From assembly GCA_016744705.1 (NCBI GenBank), contig JADGDU010000032.1, positions 1 to 40,680 of the forward strand: DNA of 40,680 nt. The letters are read 5' to 3'. The notes below the pieces were generated by a model. That model did no database searches. It had not been told where the DNA came from and saw nothing but the letters and a program-made list of their open reading frames with translations. Within the stretch, counting starts at the first letter, position 1; each line of letters begins with the position of its first letter. The DNA is from Candidatus Krumholzibacteriia bacterium (GTDB lineage Bacteria; Krumholzibacteriota; Krumholzibacteriia; LZORAL124-64-63). Both the position numbers and the translations under genes were made by a program. Shown here one piece after another: positions 15,116 through 23,488 of this stretch.

Positions 15116-15523
15116 ATGCCTGACCAGCCACAGCTTCCCCCCGAACACCACATTTCCGATCTGGGGATCAAACCCATTGGTTTCCAGGGCGATGAATACG
15201 CAGCCGAACTTCAGCTTCAGCCCCGGCACCTGAATATCGGCGGCATCGTCCACGGCGGTGTTCTTTGTAGCTTGCTGGATACGGTCATGGCCCGATCATT
15301 TTTCATGGCCGAGACGGGACTCACCCTCTCGGCGGCCACATTGGAGATGAAGGTGAATTTTCTGGGTTCGGCCAAGGAAGGCAAGTTGACGGCCAGGGCG
15401 CAGGTCATTGACCGCACCAAACGCACTGCCTATGTTGAAGGGCGCATCGAGCGGGAAGACGGTAAAGTGGTTGCCCGGGCTACTGCAACGATGATGGTTT
15501 TTAGTGAAGGACAGGCGCGATAG
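15116..15523 (+). CDS. PaaI-type hotdog acyl-CoA thioesterase
   Basis: 135 residues. The hotdog-fold signature NIGGIVHGGVLCSLLDTVM is typical of PaaI/YbgC-like thioesterases, followed by TLEMKVNFLGSAKEGKLTARAQV. It begins 3 nt after the thiolase stop, so it is part of the same operon. It could hydrolyse the C4 acyl-CoA product (for example 4-aminobutyryl-CoA) or rescue CoA from dead-end thioesters. The substrate is not readable from the sequence. Confidence 0.85.
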   Translation: MPDQPQLPPEHHISDLGIKPIGFQGDEYAAELQLQPRHLNIGGIVHGGVLCSLLDTVMARSFFMAETGLTLSAATLEMKVNFLGSAKEGKLTARAQVIDRTKRTAYVEGRIEREDGKVVARATATMMVFSEGQAR

Positions 15524-15541
15524 CCGGCCTCTAAGCCCAAT

Positions 15542-16456
15542 TCACCCGGTATGGCCCACTTCGTGAAGGATCCATTTTCGGAATGCTACTGCCGGCCCAT
15601 ACTCCCGGTGCTCATCTGGCAATACAAGATAGTAACCCTGTTCACTGCGATAAGGAAGGTCGAAAAGACGGACCAATTCACCGCGTTTCAATTCCCCTTC
15701 TACCAGAAACTCGGGAATCAGCGCTGTGCCCATCCCCGCTACGGCAGCCTGAGCAGCAGTGATAAAATCTTCGAAATACATTCCCTGACATTCGGGCATC
15801 TCGACATTCTGAGCCTGGAACCAATTAGCCCAGGCGTCGGACCGGCTGGAGATATGCAATAAAATGGTTCCAGCCAAAGTGAGGGGATCATTAGTCGAAT
15901 GAGAGTCAAGGAATTCGGGAGAACACACGGGCACCACCGCCTCCCCCATCAAGTATGTGCTCTCAGCATTGGACCAATCATCCTTTCCGTAGTGTATGGC
16001 CGCGTGGACGCCTTCTGTCCGGAAATCAAAGGGCACCAACTGGGCAGAAAAGTGCACAGTGACACCAGGATTCGCTGACAGAAACCGGGGCAATCGAGGC
16101 ATGAGCCAGCGGGTGCCAAAAGTGGGCAAAGTGGCCAGTTGGAGTGCTCCGATGCTGGGATCAGACATTGCCCGCATGCTGGCAGCCTGGATCAGGTCCA
16201 GAGCCCGGCGCACATCATCGGCGTAAGCGCGGCCTACTTCGGTGAGAACAATCTGGTGATGCTGACGATCGAAGAGCTTGACCTCCAGCTGATCCTCCAG
16301 GGCAATGATTTGTTTGGATACCGCCCCCTGGGTCAGGTTCAATTCCAGCGCCGCAGCAGTGAAAGAGCCGGTGCGGGCTGCCATATCAAAAGCAAGGAGC
16401 ATGCTCATGCTGGGCAAAAGCCTTCTCATGGGTATAGCTGGCCAGTTCAATGTCAT
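15542..16456 (-). CDS. LysR-family regulator (GcvA-like), convergent to the aminomutase operon
   Basis: About 304 residues. The N-terminal winged HTH reads LLAFDMAARTGSFTAAALELNLTQGAVSKQIIALEDQLEVKLFDR, followed by a periplasmic-binding-like effector domain (~115-300). The MRRLLPSMSMLLAF start resembles GcvA-type members. The start is uncertain: ATG 16456 is shown, ATG 16429 (MRRLL) fits the family best, and an upstream ATG at 16525 is unlikely. It ends 18 nt from the operon's last gene in convergent orientation, a placement compatible with regulating that operon, though unproven. No terminator lies between the two. Confidence 0.85.
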   Translation of the reverse strand: MTLNWPAIPMRRLLPSMSMLLAFDMAARTGSFTAAALELNLTQGAVSKQIIALEDQLEVKLFDRQHHQIVLTEVGRAYADDVRRALDLIQAASMRAMSDPSIGALQLATLPTFGTRWLMPRLPRFLSANPGVTVHFSAQLVPFDFRTEGVHAAIHYGKDDWSNAESTYLMGEAVVPVCSPEFLDSHSTNDPLTLAGTILLHISSRSDAWANWFQAQNVEMPECQGMYFEDFITAAQAAVAGMGTALIPEFLVEGELKRGELVRLFDLPYRSEQGYYLVLPDEHREYGPAVAFRKWILHEVGHTG

Positions 16457-16555
16457 TTTTCTACTCGCATGGGAATTCTCCGGTAAGAAAAAGTTGTTAT
16501 AGCTCTTAGTTTGGGAACAATACAATAGCTGGTCCTGAATGTGAAATCATTCGGT

Positions 16556-16612
16556 TGTGCCTCTGAATTTGCGACATCTCAAAAGGGCTACTCTTGTGTG
16601 GCAATATAACCA
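16556..16612 (+). repeat. Dispersed intergenic repeat, copy C
   Basis: AATTTGCGACATCTC then AAAAGGGCTACTC and TTGTGTGGCA; 31 of 38 bases match copy A (3992-4029). It lies between the LysR and MarR genes. Confidence 0.6.
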
Positions 16613-16648
16613 GTCGATTCCGTGACTATTTCTTTCTCAGGAGCTCCT

Positions 16649-16665
16649 ATTTAGATTTTCTAAAT
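16649..16665. promoter_or_regulatory. Palindrome ATTTAGA-TTT-TCTAAAT, candidate MarR operator
   Basis: Perfect 7-bp arms with a 3-nt spacer, 123 nt before the marR-like start. Directly upstream is a second perfect palindrome, AGGAGCTCCT (16639-16648). MarR proteins bind AT-rich dyads of this size. Confidence 0.4.
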
Positions 16666-16787
16666 TTGGCAAAACTTACTCAGGTGAGATGGAATGGATC
16701 TCTTCACGAAATAAAAAGTGGGCGATTATTTGATTTCAGATATATCTTGTCGGGACGTTAGTTGTACATACATGAAAGGGCGGTGGA

Positions 16788-17240
16788 ATGGACAAAATTT
16801 ACCTACGAGCCATGCTCCAAATAATTATCACAGGTCATTGGTTTACCGACTCGGTTACCCGTGAGTTGAAAGAGTTTGGTTCCACTGAGCCCCAATTTAA
16901 TGTTCTTCGTGTGCTGAACGCCAACCCCGGAAAACCGTGCTCTGTACAGGAAATTCAAAAGGGGATGGTTCAGAAGTCGAGTAACGTAACGCGGATTGTG
17001 GACAAACTTCTTAACAAGGGCTATGTCCATCGTCAACTCAATGAATCAAACCGTAGAAAAGTAGACATTTCCATCACCTTAAGCGGGCAACAATTGCTCA
17101 CTGAGTTGGAAGAAAAGGTCTTTGCTTTTCATGCGCCGCTTCAAAAAAATCTTACCCGTGAAGAGTGTGAAACTCTGACTCATTTAATAAAAAAATTAAA
17201 AGGAAAAAAGGATGGATACCCAAATGAATCAAAAAAATAG
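16788..17240 (+). CDS. MarR-family transcriptional regulator
   Basis: 150 residues, normal length. The winged helix is visible: FGSTEPQFNVLRVLNANPG, CSVQEIQKGMVQKSSNVTRIVDKLLNKGYVHRQ and the wing SNRRKVDISITLSGQQLL. It overlaps the following flavin reductase gene by 29 nt and probably represses the three-gene operon with it and the pirin gene. Such MarR/reductase/pirin sets respond to quinones or oxidants in other bacteria; the inducer here is inferred only. The ribosome site is purine- and G-rich (AAAGGGCGGTGG). Confidence 0.88.
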   Translation: MDKIYLRAMLQIIITGHWFTDSVTRELKEFGSTEPQFNVLRVLNANPGKPCSVQEIQKGMVQKSSNVTRIVDKLLNKGYVHRQLNESNRRKVDISITLSGQQLLTELEEKVFAFHAPLQKNLTREECETLTHLIKKLKGKKDGYPNESKK

Positions 17241-17799
17241 TACCAAGACAGTGGTCGCATTTGGTGCAAGCTGTAGTACAAGTTCGATCAATAAAACTTT
17301 TGCGGTTTACGCTGCGTCCCAGTTGCCGGATGTTGAAGTTGTGGAACTTGATCTCAATGCATTCGAGATGCCAATCTATTCTCAAGATCGAGAAAATGAA
17401 TCGGGAATTCCTAAGTTGGCTCTGGATTTTCTGGAACAAATTGGAGCAGCTGATGGAGTGATTATTTCGCTTGCTGAACATAATGGCTCGTACAGCGCTG
17501 CGTTTAAAAACATTCTCGATTGGGCCTCCCGCGCACGAGAGAAAATGGATGTGTGGCAGAACAAACCCATGCTTCTGATGGCAACTTCTCCAGGTGGTCG
17601 TGGAGGTGCCACGGTTCATGGTGCCGCCAAAGGCCTTTTCCCACATTTTGCAGCAAAGATTGCGGGAGAGATGATTCTTCCCGGTTATTTTGATAATTTC
17701 GATGTCAAAACTGGCATCACGAATCCCAACCTGAAAAGTGAATTTGAAAAAAACCTGACTCTCTTTCAATCAGCATTGTCTGCACTTGGGATTGAGTAA
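17212..17799 (+). CDS. NAD(P)H-dependent FMN reductase-like flavoprotein
   Basis: 195 residues. It has the flavodoxin-like fold of the NADPH-dependent FMN reductase family: an N-terminal phosphate-binding loop (VVAFGASCSTSSINKTFA), DGVIISLAEHNGSYSAAFKNILDWASR as the family hallmark, and PMLLMATSPGGRGGATV. It probably reduces quinones, azo compounds or FMN using NAD(P)H. It overlaps marR; an alternative ATG lies at 17224. Its stop overlaps the pirin start (TAATG). The three genes look like one detoxification operon. Confidence 0.85.
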   Translation: MDTQMNQKNSTKTVVAFGASCSTSSINKTFAVYAASQLPDVEVVELDLNAFEMPIYSQDRENESGIPKLALDFLEQIGAADGVIISLAEHNGSYSAAFKNILDWASRAREKMDVWQNKPMLLMATSPGGRGGATVHGAAKGLFPHFAAKIAGEMILPGYFDNFDVKTGITNPNLKSEFEKNLTLFQSALSALGIE

Positions 17800-18626
17800 T
17801 GAATAGAAAAATTGTATCAGTGGTTTCAGGCCAAGCGGCTACTGATGGCGATGGAGTTTCCCTTAAAAGGATTCTCTCTCATCCACACGTGGACCAATTT
17901 GACCCATTTCTAATGCTCGACAGTTTTGGCAGCGATAGTCCAGCTCCTGGTCCAGGGTTCCCATGGCACCCTCATCGCGGAATGGTCACGATAAGTTATC
18001 TCCTTAAAGGATCAATCGAGCATGAAGACAGCATGGGAAATCAGGGGACAATTACTGCTGGTGGAGCCCAGTGGATGAAAGCTGCATCTGGAGTCATCCA
18101 CCAAGAGACGCCTCTTCCTGGTTCCAAAGGAATTCGTGGGTTTCAGTTTTGGCTCAACCTTCCGGCATCTGAAAAAATGAGTGACCCCGATTATGGCGAT
18201 ATTCAATCTGACGAATTTGCGGTTGTTGAGCCAAATGAAGGGGGCGCAGTAAAAGTTATTGCTGGTGAATTTGGGGGTGAAAAAGGTCTCTTGGGTTTTG
18301 TGGGAACTGAGCCGGAGTTTTATGACATTTCCTTGGAAAAAGGGCGTTCAATTTCCATTGAAACATCTATTGAGAAAAATTTCTTTTTGGTGGGGATTGC
18401 CAAAGGAGCAGTGATTGATGGCGAAGCTGTTAATCCTCACGAAGCGTCGCTTCTATCTGGAGGTGACTCGGTCATGATCTCGGCTAGAGAAGATTCAAGA
18501 GTCTTATTAGTAGGTGGTAATAAACTAAAAGAGAGCGTTGCTTGGAGTGGTCCCATTGTTATGAATACCCAGGCTGAATTACGAATGGCTTTTGATGAGT
18601 TAAAGAATGGCTCTTTTGTCAAATAA
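17799..18626 (+). CDS. Pirin-family cupin protein
   Basis: 275 residues. Two cupin domains with the pirin signature FPWHPHRGMVTISYLLKG and metal ligands HxH (WHPHRG) plus the H and E of GVIHQETP. Bacterial pirins include quercetin 2,3-dioxygenases and redox-responsive regulators. Its start codon overlaps the reductase stop, so translation is coupled. The role alongside a MarR regulator and a flavin reductase is probably oxidation or electrophile response. Confidence 0.87.
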   Translation: MNRKIVSVVSGQAATDGDGVSLKRILSHPHVDQFDPFLMLDSFGSDSPAPGPGFPWHPHRGMVTISYLLKGSIEHEDSMGNQGTITAGGAQWMKAASGVIHQETPLPGSKGIRGFQFWLNLPASEKMSDPDYGDIQSDEFAVVEPNEGGAVKVIAGEFGGEKGLLGFVGTEPEFYDISLEKGRSISIETSIEKNFFLVGIAKGAVIDGEAVNPHEASLLSGGDSVMISAREDSRVLLVGGNKLKESVAWSGPIVMNTQAELRMAFDELKNGSFVK

Positions 18627-18659
18627 GCCCGCTTTGCTGTGTGAGCGGCAAAGCGGGCT
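18626..18659. terminator. Hairpin between convergent genes
   Basis: AGCCCGCTTTGC (18626-18637) pairs perfectly with GCAAAGCGGGCT (18648-18659). There is no T-run on the + side and a weak TTATTT on the other side. Probably a bidirectional terminator of the pirin operon and the 1000-residue gene. Confidence 0.6.
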
Positions 18660-18692
18660 GGAGGTAGACACAATTTCAAAGGCACAACCAAA

Positions 18693-21600
18693 TCATTTGA
18701 GCAAAGTCAGTTTTCCTACGTGCTTTTGATCCTCTGCTCGTAGCATAAAGAAATACACTCCCGAGGCCGTAACCTGCCCCTGAGAATTTAGACCATTCCA
18801 TACTTGTTGATGTTGGCCTGACATGTGGGGACTCTCATCCAGCAAGCTCTGGATATGACGGCCCTGTACATCGAAAATATCCAAAGAAATATTCATCTCT
18901 CGGGGGAGGTCGAAAGCAATAGCTGTGCTGGGGTTAAAAGGATTGGGGTGGGCACGAACGATGATTTTGCCAACACCAGGAGTATCCCCCGCTGCAGATA
19001 CACCCGAAGAAAGCCAAGCTAGCAAATATTGTAGAAAATCGGCCCTGGCAGTTGGACTATCCAAGGAGCCAAGGTCAAAGGGCAGGGCCATGGTCCGGTT
19101 CCCCGAACTGGGCTCCTCTGCAGCGATAACAGCTGCAAAGGTTCCCCCGGTGGACCCTACGGGATCAAGGGTCGCGCAGGAAAAGCCAGACCCAATGGCA
19201 CCAATGGCATCGAAGGATTTGATGTCAGGACAACCTCCGTCAACAGCCCATTGCATCTCATCAGGGAGAACACCATTTTCCGAGAGAGGGTTGATTTGGA
19301 GATCCCGACGTCCACCGTTGGCGTTGGCGATGTCAGAAGAATAAGCCTCTACGCCCAGGCGGATGCTGAATGTGAAGCCCCCGTTGAGGGCTGGAAGTCG
19401 TGCGCACAATCCATCACCAGCAAACAGCGCCTGTTTGTTGCCCAAATCAAGCCAGTTGGAAAGCAGGGTGAGATCACTGTATTGATCATGATGTTCAGTG
19501 ATGGAATTGTACTTGTTGTTGCCAGAGGTGTAGATCATGGTTTCGTAAGCTGAAAGATCACCTGCGGTAGTGGTGGCTGCGGCGCCAATAAAACCAGGTA
19601 CAATTTTGAAAACATCGAAGTCTTCATTCTGGATGTACCCCATATTCCTCATTGCATCGATCCAGTAGTGGGGAGCCTGGTGGGCCTTCTCACTATCGAC
19701 AATCAAAATAGAGGGTTGGCTGAAGGCTCCAGCCATTGGTTGCGATAAAGTTGGCAATGCCCGGGCAACCAACTCAGATGGGAAAAGTGATTCCGTGCTG
19801 AAGTCCAAAATGCTGTTGGTATCGGCAGGCCAGGAAGAGGTGCGGATGTCACCCTGCAGTTGATCGGCAGCGGTGATGTAATAATGCAGAATGTCACCAG
19901 GGAAGAACCATCCTTCATCCTGAAGGTCAAAGGTCCAGAAATCCGGCCTGATATTTCCACTGTAATCGAAGGCGTATTCGGCCTCCACCATGCCCCGCAA
20001 AAGACCTTCGGCGTTGGGGATGCCGGGCCTTACGGAATCAAAGGTAGGATTGCAATTCAGGACCCAGTGCAGGGACGGAGGATAGGGAGCCGTAGCTCCC
20101 AAACGTAGAATGGCAGCCTTGATCAACATGGAGTCGCCGACAGCAGGAGAATTGTAATAACTGGTCGATGGGTCCACACGGCACGAATTGGCTGCAAGGT
20201 CAACCGGGTCCAGAGTATCTGCGGTAGGAAAGGCATCAGCAAAAAGATGTTGGCGTTCCACCAGGATTTCAGGACCTTGGGGGGACCAGATTTTCAAGGC
20301 CACATTATCGAAATAGGGGGCGGGGGTTCCGTTAGAACCGTTCCAGCCCCAATGCCAGCCTGCTTCATTCACGATGAGAGCTATTTGTACCCACTTCCGT
20401 TCAGGGTGAAGAAGGTCACTGATAGGTTCTTCATGCCTGCGGAATTCCGGGCCGCCATTATAAATATAATTTCTGCTTCTCCAGTCAGCTGATTGAAGAT
20501 CGGCGGGGTCTTCACTGTCAGTTGACCGAATTTCCCACTGATAAAAAACGCCTGCTGAATCGTTATTGAGGACCTCGTCCACATACACATCGAAGGAGAG
20601 AATCGCGGCATCATGGCCTGCAACCCAAGCCAGGGGAGGCGACACAACTTGATTTTCAAGGAACCAATTCTGACTGTCGTCAGCCAACAGGCCGCCGTCA
20701 TTGTTCACAATCCAGCCCCCAGGATCGTAGCAATATGAAATGCAGGGAGTGCCTGGCAATTGGGGCACAACCAATCCGTCATCTACAAAATTAACTTGAT
20801 ATGAGTAATTGGTTTGGCAAGGATCTGTGCTTCCTAGGTCATTGCGTAGGTTAGCGAAATCTCCAACTCCCCTGAACTCTGACTGATTCCAGTTCACTAT
20901 GCTTCCGGGTTCGAAATCATCAAAGGTGATCAGGTTTCCATCAATGAAAACTGAGAGGTCGTCAATTTGGCAAGCACCATGTCCTGGGGCCATGCAGTCA
21001 ACATCGGAATAACCGCCATCGGACCAGACACGCCACCACAACCGAACTTCATCGGAGTTGGGGCCGGAGTATTCTCCAGGTTCAAGAACCGTATTGAAGT
21101 CCAGGTCAACGGTGCTGTCGCCGGTACCGGTCCATGAGGCGAGCATTTCCTGGGCAATTCCTCTGTTGATGAATAGTTCAAGGAAGTCCCAGTCGGTGTC
21201 AGTAAGGTCGTAGACCATTTTGCCGGTGAGTTGAACTGTGGTTGGTTGTGTGGGGTCGGGAACAATATATCGCCAATCGAGGTCGTCAAAAAAGTTGTCA
21301 CCCACGCCGCCAATGGTGTCCTGTTCACTGCAGGCAGGAATGGTTTCATCGCCACAGTACATGGCGTGGTTGCCAATTTCATGACCTTCAATGTGTTCAG
21401 CCCAATAGGTTGAAATGTGCCAATGATTAAATTCGGGAACTGCGATGTCATTATGAGTCCAGCCGTGCCAGTTTGGCTGGCCAGAGGGTGTTTCGAAACT
21501 TCCATCCCAGCGGCCGGGGCCACCCATGATGTACAAGGTGTCGACGGCGGTTTTGTTTTGGGTTGGAGCAAAACGGACCCAGGGTGTGGATTCGTTGATG

Positions 21601-21695
21601 GGGTGAGGGACGGAGTTTTTTGCGACGGGACGGGCAAGAGATGCAGGAGTGAAAAAGAAAACTAGGGCGATGGTAAGAAAATAGATCGCCTTCAT
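18693..21695 (-). CDS. Large secreted protein with FlgD-type C-terminal domain
   Basis: 1000 residues with a signal peptide (MKAIYFLTIALVFFFTPASLA). The middle contains aromatic, Gly/Asp-rich beta-sandwich-like segments (DDLSVFIDGNLITFDDFEPG; LSFDVYVDEVLNNDSAGVFYQWEIRS). Residues ~660-840 resemble a Rossmann-like domain seen in exported proteins of related phyla (ILIVDSEKAHQAPHYWIDAM, YETMIYTSGNNKYNS). The last ~85 residues are the FlgD-like Ig domain (ANPNPFNPSTAIAFDLP-like start; SGVYFFML), ending VGKLTLLK. GGGGGTATGCC precedes the ATG. Surface or extracellular; no catalytic motif was recognised. Confidence 0.8.
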   Translation of the reverse strand: MKAIYFLTIALVFFFTPASLARPVAKNSVPHPINESTPWVRFAPTQNKTAVDTLYIMGGPGRWDGSFETPSGQPNWHGWTHNDIAVPEFNHWHISTYWAEHIEGHEIGNHAMYCGDETIPACSEQDTIGGVGDNFFDDLDWRYIVPDPTQPTTVQLTGKMVYDLTDTDWDFLELFINRGIAQEMLASWTGTGDSTVDLDFNTVLEPGEYSGPNSDEVRLWWRVWSDGGYSDVDCMAPGHGACQIDDLSVFIDGNLITFDDFEPGSIVNWNQSEFRGVGDFANLRNDLGSTDPCQTNYSYQVNFVDDGLVVPQLPGTPCISYCYDPGGWIVNNDGGLLADDSQNWFLENQVVSPPLAWVAGHDAAILSFDVYVDEVLNNDSAGVFYQWEIRSTDSEDPADLQSADWRSRNYIYNGGPEFRRHEEPISDLLHPERKWVQIALIVNEAGWHWGWNGSNGTPAPYFDNVALKIWSPQGPEILVERQHLFADAFPTADTLDPVDLAANSCRVDPSTSYYNSPAVGDSMLIKAAILRLGATAPYPPSLHWVLNCNPTFDSVRPGIPNAEGLLRGMVEAEYAFDYSGNIRPDFWTFDLQDEGWFFPGDILHYYITAADQLQGDIRTSSWPADTNSILDFSTESLFPSELVARALPTLSQPMAGAFSQPSILIVDSEKAHQAPHYWIDAMRNMGYIQNEDFDVFKIVPGFIGAAATTTAGDLSAYETMIYTSGNNKYNSITEHHDQYSDLTLLSNWLDLGNKQALFAGDGLCARLPALNGGFTFSIRLGVEAYSSDIANANGGRRDLQINPLSENGVLPDEMQWAVDGGCPDIKSFDAIGAIGSGFSCATLDPVGSTGGTFAAVIAAEEPSSGNRTMALPFDLGSLDSPTARADFLQYLLAWLSSGVSAAGDTPGVGKIIVRAHPNPFNPSTAIAFDLPREMNISLDIFDVQGRHIQSLLDESPHMSGQHQQVWNGLNSQGQVTASGVYFFMLRAEDQKHVGKLTLLK

Positions 21696-21926
21696 GGCAT
21701 ACCCCCTTGAGCTCGGTCAATGAGGCCAAACCCAAAAGGCGAGCGATTTCAGCCCCGTTTCCGCGAAACTCATTGTACGGGATTACCGGTCAAAAGACAA
21801 GCAAAGTGGTAGGGCTTGGCTTGTTTGGTCAAATCACGTGTGCTTGGCTGCCAACTGCCGGCAAAAACATCCTCCAACAAGGTTTGCGTGGTGGGTGAAT
21901 CTGTTTTTACTTGATTTCTTTAATTC

Positions 21927-21938
21927 ATTTGCGCAAAT
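21927..21938. promoter_or_regulatory. Palindrome ATTTGCGCAAAT, candidate ArsR operator
   Basis: Perfect 12-bp palindrome 69 nt before the arsR-like ATG, with a half-site-like ACGCAAAC 15 nt downstream. TTGATT at 21911-21916 could be a -35, placing the palindrome over the -10 region, as expected for a repressor site. The rest of the 21696-22006 gap shows no gene. Confidence 0.45.
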
Positions 21939-22006
21939 TGCCAAATACGCAAACAAGGACGAAAACAGTTAAGGCCGCCAAGCCTCAAAACTGAAAGGAC
22001 CTAACA

Positions 22007-22327
22007 ATGCCCGCCACTCCCAAACCTCTGTTGGATGCCCGCGCCAAGGTGTTCAAAGCCCTCGGTCATCCGACCCGTCTGGCCATCGTTGATCTATTGG
22101 CCAGTGGTGAACGTTGTGTCTGTGAAATCGATGAAATCATTGAAGCTGACATGTCCACCGTTTCCCGCCACCTTTCGGTGCTCCGAAATGTCGGCCTTCT
22201 GTCCAGCGAAAAACGCGGGAACCAGGTTTTTTATAAACTGGAATGCCCCTGTATTACGACTTTTTACGGTTGTGTTGAAAGTGTCATTTCCAGCGCCGGC
22301 AAGCCTGTGCAATTAATTATCACGTAG
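22007..22327 (+). CDS. arsR: ArsR-family metalloregulator
   Basis: 106 residues. ArsR-type winged helix: KVFKALGHPTRLAIVDLLASGERCVCEIDEII, then STVSRHLSVLRNVGLLSSEKRGNQVFYKL. The CVC pair in helix 3 (GERCVCEI) is the As(III)-binding position of classic ArsR; further cysteines at the C-terminus (CPCITTFYGC) may add thiol ligands. It leads an operon whose other members resemble the aromatic-arsenical system, so it probably derepresses with trivalent arsenicals. AAAGGA precedes the ATG. Confidence 0.87.
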   Translation: MPATPKPLLDARAKVFKALGHPTRLAIVDLLASGERCVCEIDEIIEADMSTVSRHLSVLRNVGLLSSEKRGNQVFYKLECPCITTFYGCVESVISSAGKPVQLIIT

Positions 22328-22347
22328 TGTGAACCCGGAGGAATATC

Positions 22348-22779
22348 ATGGCGAATAATAAGTCAGTCCTGAGGTTGGTCACAGCCATCATCATTGTGGG
22401 GGTTGCTGCTGCAACGTATTTGTTGCGTCCGGCCTCTGAAAATGAAAAGGCTCACAATGACGTAACCGTTGGAGAGGAATCCATCCAGATACCTCGCCTG
22501 CTGGATTTGGGCGCTGACAAATGCGTGCCCTGCAAAATGATGGCGCCCATTCTGGAAGAACTGAAGACAGACTATGCGGGAGTCATGGCCGTTGAATTCG
22601 TGGACGTATGGAAGAACCCGGATGCAGCCAAGCCCTACGGTATTAGTATCATTCCAACCCAGATCTTCTTTGCCCCGGATGGCACCGAGTTATTCCGCCA
22701 CGAAGGTTTCATCTCGCGGGAAGATATTCTTTCCAAGTGGCTGGAATTGGGAATTGAGCTGGAAGATAAGGGAGCTTGA
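22348..22779 (+). CDS. Membrane-anchored thioredoxin-like protein (ArsE-like position)
   Basis: 143 residues. A single N-terminal transmembrane helix (~8-26) is followed by a thioredoxin domain with the active site C59-V-P-C62-K in DLGADKCVPCKMMAPILEEL and the cis-proline segment SIIPTQIFF. It probably faces the periplasm and receives electrons from the CcdA-like protein encoded next. GGAGG lies before the ATG. A small thioredoxin in this position is typical of arsR/thioredoxin/ArsG/ArsF clusters. Confidence 0.85.
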   Translation: MANNKSVLRLVTAIIIVGVAAATYLLRPASENEKAHNDVTVGEESIQIPRLLDLGADKCVPCKMMAPILEELKTDYAGVMAVEFVDVWKNPDAAKPYGISIIPTQIFFAPDGTELFRHEGFISREDILSKWLELGIELEDKGA

Positions 22780-22781
22780 TC

Positions 22782-23480
22782 ATGGGTGGTGTTTTCGAAA
22801 GTTTAACAACCGCTGTCCAGGGCGCTCCACACGTGGCCCTTGCTGCGGCCCTGGGTTGGGGAGTCATTAGCATTGTGCTGAGTCCGTGCCATTTGGCCAG
22901 CATTCCCCTCATCGTAGGATTCATTCAGGGGAGGGGTGAAAACAGCCCCAGACGAGCTGCCCTTCTGTCCACTCTATTTGCCACCGGTATTCTAATCACC
23001 ATCGCCATTATTGGAGTCGCAACAGCAGCAGCTGGGCGCATGATGGGCGATGTGGGATCGTTTGGCAATGTGATGGTGGGCGTGATATTTATTTTCGTGG
23101 GCATGGCCCTTTTGGATATTGTGCCTCTGACTTGGACGGCACCGCAGCCCACTGGTATGAAAAACCGAGGAGCCTGGGCCGCTTTTGTCCTGGGCCTGGT
23201 GTTCGGAATTGCCCTCGGCCCATGCACCTTCGCCTACATGGCTCCTATGTTGGCCGTCACTTTCAAAGTCGCCGGAACAAGTCCTATGTATGGGGCCGCG
23301 CTTCTGGCAGCCTACGGCATTGGACATTGCCTTATCATTGCTCTCGCTGGTTCCAGCGCTGCCTGGACCCAACGAGTTCTTAATTGGAATTCGGCCTCAT
23401 CAACCGGCCACCGCATCAAATATGGTTGCGGAATTTTGGTCATTTTGGGTGGTTTGTATATGCTGTGGACAGCACACTAG
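22782..23480 (+). CDS. CcdA/DsbD-type transmembrane protein, ArsG-like
   Basis: 232 residues with about six membrane helices. Paired intramembrane cysteines appear in LSPCHLASIPL and ALGPCTFAYMAPML, as in CcdA thiol-electron transporters. Proteins of this shape beside ArsR, thioredoxin and ArsF are named, in my recollection, the ArsG family of aromatic arsenical permeases (the ArsEFG system of Shewanella). The ATG at 22782 follows GGGAG (22768-22772) and starts just after the thioredoxin stop. Whether it transports electrons, arsenicals or both cannot be settled from the sequence. Confidence 0.8.
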   Translation: MGGVFESLTTAVQGAPHVALAAALGWGVISIVLSPCHLASIPLIVGFIQGRGENSPRRAALLSTLFATGILITIAIIGVATAAAGRMMGDVGSFGNVMVGVIFIFVGMALLDIVPLTWTAPQPTGMKNRGAWAAFVLGLVFGIALGPCTFAYMAPMLAVTFKVAGTSPMYGAALLAAYGIGHCLIIALAGSSAAWTQRVLNWNSASSTGHRIKYGCGILVILGGLYMLWTAH

Positions 23481-23488
23481 GAGTAACC

